A stretch of DNA of 64,000 nucleotides from JBBIRG01 sp964410965 (GCA_964410965.1 CAYPIY010000006.1:1-64000); one strand, 5' to 3'. Shown: positions 45,204 through 54,121, counted from the first letter of the stretch. Made by a program: numbers and translations. The notes: generated by a model from the letters alone, not told the origin.

Positions 45204-45221
45204 AATGAGCGGAGGTGAAAG

Positions 45222-45911
45222 ATGGATTGGTTAAATGAATTATTATTAGAGCCCATTCGGATTTTTTTCAGGGAATTTCTTGCGTATTTGCCTACGCTGA
45301 CGTCGGCTTTGATTATTTTCATACTTGGAATTCTGTTAAGCATTCTGATGGCGAAAATATTATCGGGAATTCTCAGATTTACCAAACTGGATCTGATTTC
45401 ACAAAAACTGAGCATTCCGGATCTTCTCCGTAAGGGAGGCATCAAGGATACAATATCGAAACTGATTGGAAAAATTTTTGGATGGGTTTTGTTTATATTG
45501 TTTTCCTTGATTTCGCTTCGTGCGATGAAGCTAAAACCTGTGGAACAGCTTATTGAACGACTTGTTCTGTATTTACCCTACATTTTTACCGCATTACTGA
45601 TTTTGTTATTTGGTTATTTGTTCGGTAATTTTATCGGCCGTACCATTCTGATTGCCTGCGTTAATGCGGGGATCAAGACAGCCGGAATTATCGGTCGGTT
45701 CGTCAAATATGCAGTTTTTTTCTTTGCGTTGTCGGTTGCGCTTGAACAACTGGGCATCGGCAAGGATACGGTGCTGGTGACGTTCGCCATCACATTCGGA
45801 GGCGTCGTTCTGGCGCTGGCGCTGGCATTCGGCATAGGTGGACGCGATCTTGCTAAAACGTTCATGGAAAAACGGATGAACGGCGAGAAGGACGATATTG
45901 ATTATCTTTAA
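45222..45911 (+). CDS. Mechanosensitive ion channel conserved-TM-helix protein
   Basis: 229 residues with about five to six membrane helices in two internal repeats, each with the pattern LPxLxxALIIFxLGxLLxxLxAxI, which is the conserved TM helix domain associated with MscS-related proteins. GVVLALALAFGIGGRDLAKTF resembles the pore-lining helix of MscS-like channels. No C-terminal MscS vestibule domain is present. A strong GGAGGTG RBS lies before the ATG, 18 bases after the glycosyltransferase stop. A channel-like protein next to compatible-solute synthesis fits osmotic balancing; no activity has been shown for this short form. Confidence 0.82.
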   Translation: MDWLNELLLEPIRIFFREFLAYLPTLTSALIIFILGILLSILMAKILSGILRFTKLDLISQKLSIPDLLRKGGIKDTISKLIGKIFGWVLFILFSLISLRAMKLKPVEQLIERLVLYLPYIFTALLILLFGYLFGNFIGRTILIACVNAGIKTAGIIGRFVKYAVFFFALSVALEQLGIGKDTVLVTFAITFGGVVLALALAFGIGGRDLAKTFMEKRMNGEKDDIDYL

Positions 45912-45936
45912 AGCCTGATAAATCGGGATCGAATCG

Positions 45937-47247
45937 TTAACGGTTAACGATCATGACCGTTACATCGCAGACATTGGTGCCGGTAGGACCAGTGATTATC
46001 AAATCATCGGTTTGTTTAAAAAAATGATAAGAATCATTTCGCGATAAATATTCATCGATACTGAGGTTGAGTTCCTTCGACTTTCTGAAAGTATTGCAGT
46101 CCACCACGGCGCCGGCGGCGTCCGATTTGCCGTCAATGCCGTCCGTTCCGGCGCTTAAAAAAGTAATGTTGGGACTGTCGTGGATTTCATTCAGCGCGGC
46201 CAGGCATAATTCCTGATTCCGTCCGCCATGCCCGTTACCGCAGACGGTTACGGTTGTCTCCCCGCCGAAGATCAGGCAAACCGGGGGAGAAAAGGGATTT
46301 TCGGTTGTCAGGATTTCTTTTCCGACAGATACAATTCCTTTAGCAATTTCACGCGCTTCGCCGCATAAACGGGAAGTCATAATATGTGCCGGTAAACCCA
46401 ATCGCAAAGCCTCTTCACGGGCATGAACTAGGGAAATGTAATTATTGCCGATAATGTGATGGGTGATTTTAGGATTTACCGCTTTGGGCGTATCCTGAAT
46501 GTATCCGTCCAATCCCTGCCGGATGATAGACGAGACATTTTCCGGAATTAGTTGTGAGATGCTGTATTTGTCCAGGATTGTCTCGACATCATTATAAGTT
46601 GAATCATCTTTATACAGCAGTCCCGAACCGATCGTTGATAAATCATCGCCGATGACATCCGATAAAACCAGCACGATACCCGATGCGCGGTTCAATTGAC
46701 CGAGCCGTCCGCCCTTGACCATCGATAAGTGCTTACGGACAACGTTCATTTCGATAATCGGAACGCCTGAACGAAGGAGCAATCCGGTCATGGTTTGAAA
46801 ATCATCCAATGTTACCGGCGGAACCGGTTTCTCAACAATGGCCGAACTCCCGCCGGATATAACATAAATAAAAAAATCATTTTCATTCAATACGGACATT
46901 GCCGTAATCAGTTGTTCGGTCGCGTCGAAAGTTTTTTGGGTGGGTACGGGATGAGAACTTTCCAATACGCGGATCGGACCGATGTCCGGCGAAGATACAT
47001 TACAGAGTACCGTTCCGCCTGATATCTGTTTGCCTATGATGTTGTACAAAGTATCCGCCATCGCGACCGCCGCTTTGCCGGAACCGAATATAAAAATCCT
47101 TTGATGAGGTTTGACGATGAATTTCCGGTTTTCTATTCGTATTGATTTGCCGTCAAACGACACGGCGTCGTGAATCAGCCGGTCCGGGAGCGCCGATTGC
47201 AGTGCGGCGTCAAAAATCTGCCGAGCAAAGTTTTTGGTGTTTGTCAT
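45937..47247 (-). CDS. Glycerate 2-kinase, MOFRL family
   Basis: 436 residues from ATG 47247; an in-frame TTG at 47274 is less likely. The enzyme phosphorylates D-glycerate with ATP, giving 2-phosphoglycerate in this family. The N-terminal DUF4147 domain has IFIFGSGKAAVAMAD, then the nucleotide block VISGGSSAIVEKPV and NVVRKHLSMVKGGRL with the catalytic Lys. The C-terminal MOFRL domain has CLIFGGETTVTV, GGRNQELCLAAL and SAGTDGIDGKSDAAG. It would recycle glycerate released from glucosyl- or mannosylglycerate to glycolysis. Convergent with the channel gene, and followed on its strand's upstream side by the phosphatase, 45 bases away. Confidence 0.93.
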   Translation of the reverse strand: MTNTKNFARQIFDAALQSALPDRLIHDAVSFDGKSIRIENRKFIVKPHQRIFIFGSGKAAVAMADTLYNIIGKQISGGTVLCNVSSPDIGPIRVLESSHPVPTQKTFDATEQLITAMSVLNENDFFIYVISGGSSAIVEKPVPPVTLDDFQTMTGLLLRSGVPIIEMNVVRKHLSMVKGGRLGQLNRASGIVLVLSDVIGDDLSTIGSGLLYKDDSTYNDVETILDKYSISQLIPENVSSIIRQGLDGYIQDTPKAVNPKITHHIIGNNYISLVHAREEALRLGLPAHIMTSRLCGEAREIAKGIVSVGKEILTTENPFSPPVCLIFGGETTVTVCGNGHGGRNQELCLAALNEIHDSPNITFLSAGTDGIDGKSDAAGAVVDCNTFRKSKELNLSIDEYLSRNDSYHFFKQTDDLIITGPTGTNVCDVTVMIVNR

Positions 47248-47292
47248 AATCAAATCCCGTAATGAAAATTTCAAAAATATTCACATCCGCCG

Positions 47293-48129
47293 CTAAATCT
47301 CATTCAGGCGCATTAACACTTCCTGAATGGCCGCGTTCCACCCTTTACTTCCCGGGAAAGGCGCTTTAGTGAGATTCTGAAGACTCATCAATTCAAACGA
47401 GCCATCCGGATGCGGAATCAGTACCGGGTACATCACGCTTTTGAGCATCAAATAATCATTCATGCTGTCGCCGGCGCCGATCGTAATGATTTCCTGCTGA
47501 TAGAAACTTCTGTACATTTCAATAACGTGTCTGACAGCGGCTCCTTTATCCTGTTCCGAGCTGATTAAATGGTGGAAACGTCCGCCTTTCACGATTTTTA
47601 ATCCTCTCTGATGCGCGATATCTTCCAAACCGGTCAGGTGATCCTCATGTTCGATAATAAACGGTTCGGTAAATTCTCTTTGCTTTGCTTTCGCAGTCTG
47701 GTCATCGCTTAATCCGGTCAATGATTGAATTTCGCTGGTGTCCATATCACCAAAGCCTTTTACCGGATACCGCTTCTTCATCTCATTAAATGATTCTCGT
47801 ATATCCTGATAGGGTTTACCAAGAAGAATACGATGGAAACCGTCGATCGTTTCACCCTGACCCTGATGAGCAATTTCAGAATTTTCTGAAACAAAGACGC
47901 CTCCGCCATTCTCAGTAATAAACGGATCGCTTAGATTCAATTCGGTTCTTAAATCAAGAACTTCGTGGCGTGTTTTGCTGGTACATATAATCAGCGGAAT
48001 CGCATGATTTTGAATTTGTTCAATCGCGGGCCGTGCGTCCTGATACGAATAATCATGATGATTGAGCAGAGAGCCATCCAGATCGGTAAAAATCAGGATC
48101 GGCCTAGAATGTAATTGCTTTTGAGTCAT
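47293..48129 (-). CDS. HAD-IIB phosphatase of the mannosyl-3-phosphoglycerate phosphatase type
   Basis: 278 residues. HAD motif I is FTDLDGSLLNH (residues 14-24), motif II IICTSKTR, the cap domain has GFGDMDTSEIQSLTGL and the KQREFTEPF block, motif III Lys lies in GLKIVKGGRFHHL, and motif IV is IGAGDSMNDYLML. The AKxREFxEPF and GGRFHHL blocks are distinctive for mannosyl-3-phosphoglycerate phosphatase and its glucosyl-3-phosphoglycerate-active relatives. It should complete solute synthesis by removing phosphate from the GpgS-derived glycosyl-phosphoglycerate. It is transcribed just before the glycerate kinase gene. Confidence 0.9.
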   Translation of the reverse strand: MTQKQLHSRPILIFTDLDGSLLNHHDYSYQDARPAIEQIQNHAIPLIICTSKTRHEVLDLRTELNLSDPFITENGGGVFVSENSEIAHQGQGETIDGFHRILLGKPYQDIRESFNEMKKRYPVKGFGDMDTSEIQSLTGLSDDQTAKAKQREFTEPFIIEHEDHLTGLEDIAHQRGLKIVKGGRFHHLISSEQDKGAAVRHVIEMYRSFYQQEIITIGAGDSMNDYLMLKSVMYPVLIPHPDGSFELMSLQNLTKAPFPGSKGWNAAIQEVLMRLNEI

Positions 48130-48245
48130 AGTAAAATGTATTTATTAATTTTTACAATGTCAAACGGATGAAAGGCGTAAAAAAAAATAATTATTTTCTT
48201 TCGAACGAAAGTTATCATATATTATTATAGTATTATAACATTTCA

Positions 48246-49595
48246 ATGATGATTGATTTTTGGCAGAGATGCGGTATGAATAACGTCGAATGGATTAAAA
48301 TTATTTATATGGCCGTTCAGTTATTTCATTCATCGGATTTCAGCGGTCAAACCCATTTGCAAATTCAATGGATCATTCCTGACGCGTATGATTTTATCGC
48401 GCCGGACTCGTTGCCCGCCGCGTCCATATCTCTCGTCACTCCCGACGGGAAACAAACGCTTCGCGAGTATATCCTGATACCCCGGCAAAACCTGTATCAG
48501 AAAAAAATATCGGCTGACGACCAGAATATTCGGATCACGCAGGAATTGATCTCGGTCACGCCGTTCGCGATCGCGTTTCAAGCCTTTGCCCGATTAACCG
48601 ATACGAACCTGATCCGGATTGCGAAAAAATTTGACTCCCGGTTTTATAAATTGATTCAAACCGATTCCAATCAACGTGTCATCCGGGAAGATACAGGATT
48701 TACCATACCGAATGGTTTGCGTGTCATTCGTATGAGAGAATACGCCCATTATATCGATCTTGAAGTGGCGCAGCCCGGGAGTAAAGCCGTTCAGCGCGCC
48801 ATTCCGGACATTCTGCCTAAAAATAAAATGATCCGCCTGTCGATGATTCCCGATTACGGGCCAATTCATACTCAATGGATCGAACAACCTAATAATTACT
48901 ACGACAGCTGCGTATCCTTAACTGAAAAAGCGGTTATCAATATCATAGGCAGTACATTTTCAGATGCCGTAAATAATGGTAATCATGCCGGTAAAAATAT
49001 CCTTTATTCAATGTGTCAGGACCGGATTGAAAGAGCCAATATTCCGGTTTCCTGTAACTCAACCTCTGTCACAAGTCACTGGATAAAAATATTACGTCAG
49101 TTATTGCTGTTTGAAAACGACTTCGATCCGTACGAGGATATTCAAAGGATTTATCCCGGTTATGAGCCTAAATTGTCTCCGGATTCCATACTGGATTACA
49201 TGGGAGAATTGTCCGTGGATATTTCACAATTACCTGAATCATCACTAGACAGGCTTCCGGAACTGGTTAAACTTTATGAGCAGTTCAGAAAAAAGGCCAA
49301 AAACAATCCCGGTCAGTGGAATGACGGCAATATGATACTGGGCGCGAATGACAAGGAATATGCGCCGACACGGGAGGAGTTGCTTCTCAATGAAACCGGC
49401 AACCGGATTAAAAAAATTATCGAATCTGAAAAAAGAGAAGAGATCGCCCGGATTATGAAAATTAATAAAATTAAAAATAAAACCATCCGCTACAAACATT
49501 TTACGTTCCGGCATACCGATGTCATGGGATCCGGAAGATTTACTTATGTAGACCGGATTGTTGAAATGAAATTTGAATTGAAGAAAAAAGAATAA
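48246..49595 (+). CDS. Uncharacterised soluble protein, 449 aa
   Basis: I do not recognise this protein. It has no signal peptide and no membrane helix. The C-terminal third is highly charged (KKIIESEKREEIARIMKINK, ending in KFELKKKE). The coding sequence is AT-rich. Alternative starts lie at the second codon and at residue 11. It is divergent from the phosphatase, with a 116-base AT-rich space between. Neighbourhood suggests a link with the solute locus, but nothing in the sequence supports a specific role. Confidence 0.65.
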   Translation: MMIDFWQRCGMNNVEWIKIIYMAVQLFHSSDFSGQTHLQIQWIIPDAYDFIAPDSLPAASISLVTPDGKQTLREYILIPRQNLYQKKISADDQNIRITQELISVTPFAIAFQAFARLTDTNLIRIAKKFDSRFYKLIQTDSNQRVIREDTGFTIPNGLRVIRMREYAHYIDLEVAQPGSKAVQRAIPDILPKNKMIRLSMIPDYGPIHTQWIEQPNNYYDSCVSLTEKAVINIIGSTFSDAVNNGNHAGKNILYSMCQDRIERANIPVSCNSTSVTSHWIKILRQLLLFENDFDPYEDIQRIYPGYEPKLSPDSILDYMGELSVDISQLPESSLDRLPELVKLYEQFRKKAKNNPGQWNDGNMILGANDKEYAPTREELLLNETGNRIKKIIESEKREEIARIMKINKIKNKTIRYKHFTFRHTDVMGSGRFTYVDRIVEMKFELKKKE

Positions 49596-49640
49596 ACGGC
49601 TTTCTTTCTAGCTTTTATGCTATTACGGGCAATCAAGTTG

Positions 49641-50579
49641 TCACATTTTTGTCCAGTGGCTGTACTGACCGGCGAAAACAATTACGAATCGTAGCATCAG
49701 TCCTCCGAACAAAACCATTATCGGAAAGGCCGTGTAATGTTGGATTTTATGCCGAAGGGCGAGAGTCTGCATGATCATTGGAATGATGATTCCTATAAAA
49801 ACCACAAGCACCCAGAAAATGGCAGCATAATGCCCGTTCAGAATCAGTCCCGCCGCTTTCAGGTGAACTTCGGTGGAACTGATCAGTCCTATGATCCACA
49901 AACCGATTATCAGGAGTTCGATTATCAGGAAATTCACATCCGATCTTGCGAGGAGTTCACGTTCACTGGTATTTTTAGTGATCATATGAACCAGCGCCGC
50001 GGCCGAAGATAATCCGGAGGTCAGAAACAGGATAGCGAGAATCGAGGAATTCCACAGCGGACGTGCTCCGAAAGCGCTCAGCAAAACGCCCGTATAAATT
50101 CCAAGCATGATGCCCAGCAGAATATTTGATATTCCGATCGTCTTTAGGATTATTTCGTTTTGATTAATTTTTTCTGAAAAATCTTTTATAAACGGCATGA
50201 GCCGTTTCATCCAGTCTGCAGGCCGTATGAGGATATTCGCGGTCAATGCCGGATAAACAAATATCAAAATCCATGATCCCCAGGACATCGGGGATGCGAT
50301 CTGGAACGTTGCGTACATTCTCCATACATGGATTTTATATTCAAGATCGAGAAACAAAGCGAACATGCCTATAGTTAAAAAGATCACGCCCAGTAACGGC
50401 AACCGGAAACATGAGCATGTATTTTCATTATACCGCCCTTTAAGGAGGAAATACCCGGAGATGATCATCATGCCCGCGACCAGCCCACCGAGAAAAAGGT
50501 ACACACCGACTTCCCATCCCCAGATGTGAATCGACGGGTCAATCATTTCATTGGATCGTGTTGTGGTTATTTCGTTCAT
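49641..50579 (-). CDS. psrC: NrfD/PsrC-type membrane subunit of the sulfur-compound reductase
   Basis: 312 residues with about eight to nine membrane helices in the NrfD/PsrC pattern. The start IHIWGWEVGVYLFLGGLVAG is the family signature, and the loops DLEYKIHVWRMYATFQIASPMSWGSW (read as two pieces around the Ala) carry the conserved residues of the quinol site region. It anchors and passes electrons from quinol to the Fe-S subunit. A good AAAGGAAAG RBS lies before the ATG. It is separated from psrB by 638 bases holding the GxxExxY element; such subunits normally follow the Fe-S subunit directly. Confidence 0.9.
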   Translation of the reverse strand: MNEITTTRSNEMIDPSIHIWGWEVGVYLFLGGLVAGMMIISGYFLLKGRYNENTCSCFRLPLLGVIFLTIGMFALFLDLEYKIHVWRMYATFQIASPMSWGSWILIFVYPALTANILIRPADWMKRLMPFIKDFSEKINQNEIILKTIGISNILLGIMLGIYTGVLLSAFGARPLWNSSILAILFLTSGLSSAAALVHMITKNTSERELLARSDVNFLIIELLIIGLWIIGLISSTEVHLKAAGLILNGHYAAIFWVLVVFIGIIIPMIMQTLALRHKIQHYTAFPIMVLFGGLMLRFVIVFAGQYSHWTKM

Positions 50580-50600
50580 GATTTCTTTCCTTTAACCCTT

Positions 50601-50630
50601 TTTACCGCTAAGTTCGCGAAGTACGTAAAG
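50601..50630 (+). repeat. Left inverted end of the GxxExxY unit
   Basis: Three 7-base units spaced by 9: CGCTAAG (50606), CGCGAAG (50615) and CGTAAAG (50624), preceded by TTTAC. Paired in inverted orientation with 51178-51207. Confidence 0.7.
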
Positions 50631-50635
50631 TGAAT

Positions 50636-51013
50636 CTATAGTTTGTTTACAACTCTCTTGATACCGTATTTGAGTTGTTTAACGTTGAAATTAATTAACA
50701 TGCCTAATTTACATCCGGATAATTTCAGGTAGGTTAATATCTGCGCTAAATGAATTTCTTTTAAAGCTTCAATTGATTTGATTTCTATGATAACTTTATC
50801 TTCAATAAGTAAGTCAATCCTATACCCACAGTCCAGTTTAATATTGTCGTAAAAGACAGGCAGTGGCTTTTGCTTTTCAACTTTATATTTTAGTTTCACT
50901 AATTCGTGACATAAACATTCCTCATAGGCTGATTCAAGCAGGCCGGGCCCGAGCGTTTTATGCACTTTGAGAGCAGCGCCGATTATTAAATTCGATATTT
51001 CGTTTTCTGTCAT
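50636..51013 (-). CDS. GxxExxY protein (PD-(D/E)xK nuclease-like)
   Basis: 125 residues. The naming motif is GLLESAY within TLGPGLLESAYEECL. A nuclease-type core follows: Asp in GYRIDLLIE and the E-x-K pair in VIIEIKSIEAL, the arrangement of PD-(D/E)xK enzymes, so catalytic residues look intact. The C-terminal ILTYLKLSGCKLGMLINFN is also typical. The family is widespread in FCB and other genomes with no known function. Here it lies, with its own inverted repeats, inside a reductase operon and on the same strand, so it can be read by the operon's transcript. No clear own promoter or RBS is visible. Confidence 0.92.
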   Translation of the reverse strand: MTENEISNLIIGAALKVHKTLGPGLLESAYEECLCHELVKLKYKVEKQKPLPVFYDNIKLDCGYRIDLLIEDKVIIEIKSIEALKEIHLAQILTYLKLSGCKLGMLINFNVKQLKYGIKRVVNKL

Positions 51014-51177
51014 ATAATTATTTTTTCATCAACTTCAAATATATCCATAGTAAAGGACGGGATGATTGCAATGAAAACTATTTATTTCTGTTTTTATTTT
51101 CTGAACCGTTAAAGATTTGATTTGTTATTTAGTTCCTTTGAAACAAAACATCATTTATCCTTTCGGAAATAATTTTC

Positions 51178-51207
51178 CTTTGCGCGCATCGCGTTCTTTG
51201 CGGTAAT
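51178..51207 (-). repeat. Right inverted end of the GxxExxY unit
   Basis: On the minus strand three 7-base units spaced by 9: CGCAAAG (51202-51196), CGCGATG (51193-51187) and CGCAAAG (51184-51178), preceded by ATTAC. It mirrors the left end at 22 of 30 positions. Confidence 0.7.
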
Positions 51208-51217
51208 TTAATCCTTA

Positions 51218-51757
51218 TTAAACCAGATAATACACGCAAGGTCGGGTTCCGGCTTCGGTCAAGAGCGCATGAAAATTCCGTTCTTTCAATAACTTGCTGA
51301 CCGTGCTGTTGATGTCGTCCAGATCGCCGAAATGCATGCAATGCGCGGGGCATACCGATACGCACGCAGGATTCAAGCCTTTCTCGACGCGGTGAATGCA
51401 GAACGTGCATTTGTCGGCATATCCTTCAGGATGGATAAACCTAGCATCGTAGGGGCATGCGGCGATGCAGGCTTTACACCCGCTGCATTTTTCATGGTGA
51501 ACAAGCACGACTCCGCCCAGATCGTGAATATGACTTGCGCCGCAGGGACAGCAATATACGCACGGGGGATTGTCGCAGTGATTGCAGCGTTCTGAACGTA
51601 TTTCAAGATGAACGGTTGGGAATTTTCCTTTGGCGTCCTGAACGATCCAGTCGCGGTCGAGTCCTTCGGGAACCTGGTTTTCCGTTTTGCAGGCGACGAC
51701 GCAATCCATGCATCCGACGCATTTTTTCGTGTCAATGATCATCGCGAATCGTGCCAT
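51218..51757 (-). CDS. psrB: Four-cluster ferredoxin-like electron transfer subunit (PsrB/NrfC type)
   Basis: 179 residues from ATG 51757, with GGAGGTG upstream; it starts one base after the psrA stop. Sixteen cysteines fall into four groups fitting four [4Fe-4S] clusters: CVGCMDCVVAC, CNHCDNPPCVYCCP, CSGCKACIAACP and CTFCIHRVEKGLNPACVSVC. It transfers electrons between the membrane subunit and the molybdenum subunit. No twin-arginine signal of its own; it is probably carried by PsrA. The stop lies 10 bases before the insertion unit's right end. Confidence 0.93.
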   Translation of the reverse strand: MARFAMIIDTKKCVGCMDCVVACKTENQVPEGLDRDWIVQDAKGKFPTVHLEIRSERCNHCDNPPCVYCCPCGASHIHDLGGVVLVHHEKCSGCKACIAACPYDARFIHPEGYADKCTFCIHRVEKGLNPACVSVCPAHCMHFGDLDDINSTVSKLLKERNFHALLTEAGTRPCVYYLV

Positions 51758-51758
51758 G

Positions 51759-53957
51759 TTACACCTCCGTCTCAAAAGTAACAAAATTGGTGTTCATGCC
51801 GGTTCCGCCCATCAGCGGATCGGTGGTGTACTTGGTAATGAGTTGAGCATCGCTGGCACCCTTTCCGAACGGACGTTTCAGCATCTTCGCGTTATGCCCG
51901 AACCCGTGCACCATATACACGCAGTCGGGACGGATCCGTTCGGTCGCCTTCACTTTAATCGTGTTGCTGATGACGCCGTCCTGGTTTTTCAGTCTGATCC
52001 GGTCGCCTGACTTAAGGCCGTACCGCTGTGCGATGTCATGGTTGATCCAGACTTCATTTTCATCCATCATGTCGAATAATAACGGATTGGAATGAGTCCG
52101 GCTGAACGAATGCACGGGCGATCTTCCGAACAGCAGGCGGAAATATCCCGGCGGAGGCTGAGGAGGGGCGTTGTATTTCGGAACCGGGTCGAATCCCGCG
52201 TCGGCCAGCTGTGGCGAATAAAATTCAATTTTACCGGTAGGAGTGGGGAATTCTGCGGGGACGCCTTCGTCAAAATAGATCGGTTTTTTCGCGCCACGGA
52301 TGATACCGTTCTTTTTCAGTTCCTGATAATCAAGACCGGCTTTTGATAGCCGATATTCGATGTATTCCTCAATCGTTTTCCACGGGTAATAATGGCCCAG
52401 TCCCAATTTTTCCGCAAGCTGTCTGGCCATCCACCAGTTCGGTTTCTGGTGATGCGGGGATTCCACGACCGGCTGCCTAAGCGAAATAAAAGGCTCACGG
52501 AACCATTCGACATTGATATCGTCGTATCGTTCCAGATACACCGATTCCGGCAGTACGACGTCCGCCCAGCCGGCTATTTCGCTGGGAATTACGTCGATGA
52601 CGACAAGCAGGTCAAGATTCTGTATCGCTTTGATCGTTTCGTCCTCATTCGGGAACGCGTGCAGGACATTTGTCGCGTACACAAACCAGCCTTTGACAGG
52701 ATAAGGCTTTCCGGTTAAAGTTGCTTCGCGGATGCCTGTGGTAATGGTTTCATGAGCGAAAGGATATTTTTTGTTTGGATTGTCAACTTTTCCTTTTTCG
52801 GATTTCGGGTATGCCGGGTACGGATAATTTGGGACATCCATGCTGACAGGGGCATAGAATCCGCCTTTGCGGCCCCATGTGCCGAGAAGCGCGTTCAGAA
52901 GGGCGATCGCGCGGCTGCGCTGGGCGTCGTCGCCGTACCATGTGACATGTCGTCCCGGATGAACCAGTGACGCCGGTTTATAACGCGCCATTTCACGGGC
53001 GGTCTCACGGATCAGTTCCGGCAGAATGCCTGTTTCCGGATAAGCCCATTCGGGTGTATTGGATTCAATCGACGCGGCGAATTGCTCAAACCCGAATCCG
53101 TACCGGTTAACATAGTCCTTATCGTACAATTCTTCCTTGACGAGCACGTTCATCCAGGCGAGAATCAGCGCGAGATCCGTTCCGGGCTTGATGGGTAAAT
53201 AATACTTGGCCTTGCTCGCGGCGACTGAATGGCGGGGATCGACGACGATGATGGTCGCGCCGTTTCCGATGGCGTCGGCGAATTCCTGAACCTGAGTGTT
53301 GTGCATGTTCTCGCCCAGATGCGTTCCGATCAGCGTGAGGCATTTCGCATTCCTGATATCGGTTCGTTCAGGCGAGGAGACGTCTTCCCCGAAGGTCAGT
53401 TTAAAACCGACGTCCCGTGGTCCGCGGCACTGCGCGAACGAAGGCGCGGCCAAGTTCGGGGTTCCGAAGGCCTTCAGCGTGTGTTTGAAAAATGTTCCCC
53501 CGATCCCGTGGCTGAACATCGCGATGGATTCTGCCCCGTATTTCGATTTTATAGTCTTCATTTTTTCAGCGATATAATCAAACGCTTCATCCCAGGTGAC
53601 TTCGGTCCATTGTTCCTCACCGCGTACGGATTTGCGGATCAGCGGCGCCTTCAGCCGGTCGGGATCATAATGCGCGCCGACTCCTCCCGTGCCCCGCGGA
53701 CAAAGCCTTCCCCTGCTGAGCGGATCATCCGGATTGCCTTCGACTTTCCACAGTCGGCCGTCCTTGACGTACGCGATTGCGCCGCACTTCCAGAAACAAA
53801 TATCACAGAACGTCGAGATTTTCCGGATATTATCCGATGCGCTGTTTTCCAGCGCCTGTAACTGTTCGGTCAACGATCCGATGCTGTTTACCGCTGCGGC
53901 GCCGAGAGCCGTTCCGGTTGTGATCTGAAGAAAACGCCGACGTGATAATGATTTCAT
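51759..53957 (-). CDS. psrA: Molybdopterin oxidoreductase catalytic subunit (polysulfide/thiosulfate reductase type)
   Basis: 732 residues. The N-terminal SRRRFLQ is a twin-arginine signal, so the protein is exported folded. A [4Fe-4S] site follows: Cys51, Cys54, Cys58 and Cys86. PSFAQCRGPRD places Cys177 as the likely molybdenum ligand. GTHLGENMHNTQVQEF, PGTDLALILAWMNVL and the C-terminal HSFSRTHSNPLL and VYMVHGFGHNAK are the usual cofactor-binding blocks of the PsrA/PhsA branch of the DMSO reductase family. The substrate could be polysulfide, thiosulfate, tetrathionate or another oxyanion; sequence alone does not decide. It lies first in an A-B-(insert)-C operon and points to anaerobic respiration. 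Confidence 0.92.
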   Translation of the reverse strand: MKSLSRRRFLQITTGTALGAAAVNSIGSLTEQLQALENSASDNIRKISTFCDICFWKCGAIAYVKDGRLWKVEGNPDDPLSRGRLCPRGTGGVGAHYDPDRLKAPLIRKSVRGEEQWTEVTWDEAFDYIAEKMKTIKSKYGAESIAMFSHGIGGTFFKHTLKAFGTPNLAAPSFAQCRGPRDVGFKLTFGEDVSSPERTDIRNAKCLTLIGTHLGENMHNTQVQEFADAIGNGATIIVVDPRHSVAASKAKYYLPIKPGTDLALILAWMNVLVKEELYDKDYVNRYGFGFEQFAASIESNTPEWAYPETGILPELIRETAREMARYKPASLVHPGRHVTWYGDDAQRSRAIALLNALLGTWGRKGGFYAPVSMDVPNYPYPAYPKSEKGKVDNPNKKYPFAHETITTGIREATLTGKPYPVKGWFVYATNVLHAFPNEDETIKAIQNLDLLVVIDVIPSEIAGWADVVLPESVYLERYDDINVEWFREPFISLRQPVVESPHHQKPNWWMARQLAEKLGLGHYYPWKTIEEYIEYRLSKAGLDYQELKKNGIIRGAKKPIYFDEGVPAEFPTPTGKIEFYSPQLADAGFDPVPKYNAPPQPPPGYFRLLFGRSPVHSFSRTHSNPLLFDMMDENEVWINHDIAQRYGLKSGDRIRLKNQDGVISNTIKVKATERIRPDCVYMVHGFGHNAKMLKRPFGKGASDAQLITKYTTDPLMGGTGMNTNFVTFETEV

Positions 53958-54121
53958 GCGAGGTCTTTATTTGGGTGAATAGGTGATTCGTTGCTTAATA
54001 ACAGTCATCCGCTTTGAATAATAATCAAATTCAGCTGTTAATTCAATAAAAAATTAACCCGTATAGTGCCGTGAGGATAAATAAAATATGATCGAAACAG
54101 CCTGTGGTTCGTGATTTTTCT

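Larger units (their letters stand above)
50592..51216. mobile_element. ~607-bp GxxExxY insertion unit with inverted ends and candidate target duplication
   Basis: The unit 50601-51207 has 30-base ends in inverted orientation (22 of 30 matching) and one gene, a GxxExxY protein. Directly outside lie TTAACCCTT (50592-50600) and TTAATCCTT (51208-51216), identical at eight of nine positions, as expected for a 9-base target duplication that has aged. Cutting out the unit and one duplicate copy leaves psrB and psrC about 32 bases apart, a normal operon spacing. No transposase is encoded, so the unit must be moved in trans or by an unknown route. Confidence 0.65.

Noticed and set aside
51129..51410. 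Minus-strand frame overlapping the end of psrB and the right repeat
   Set aside because: It is out of frame with psrB, covers the inverted repeat and has no family likeness.
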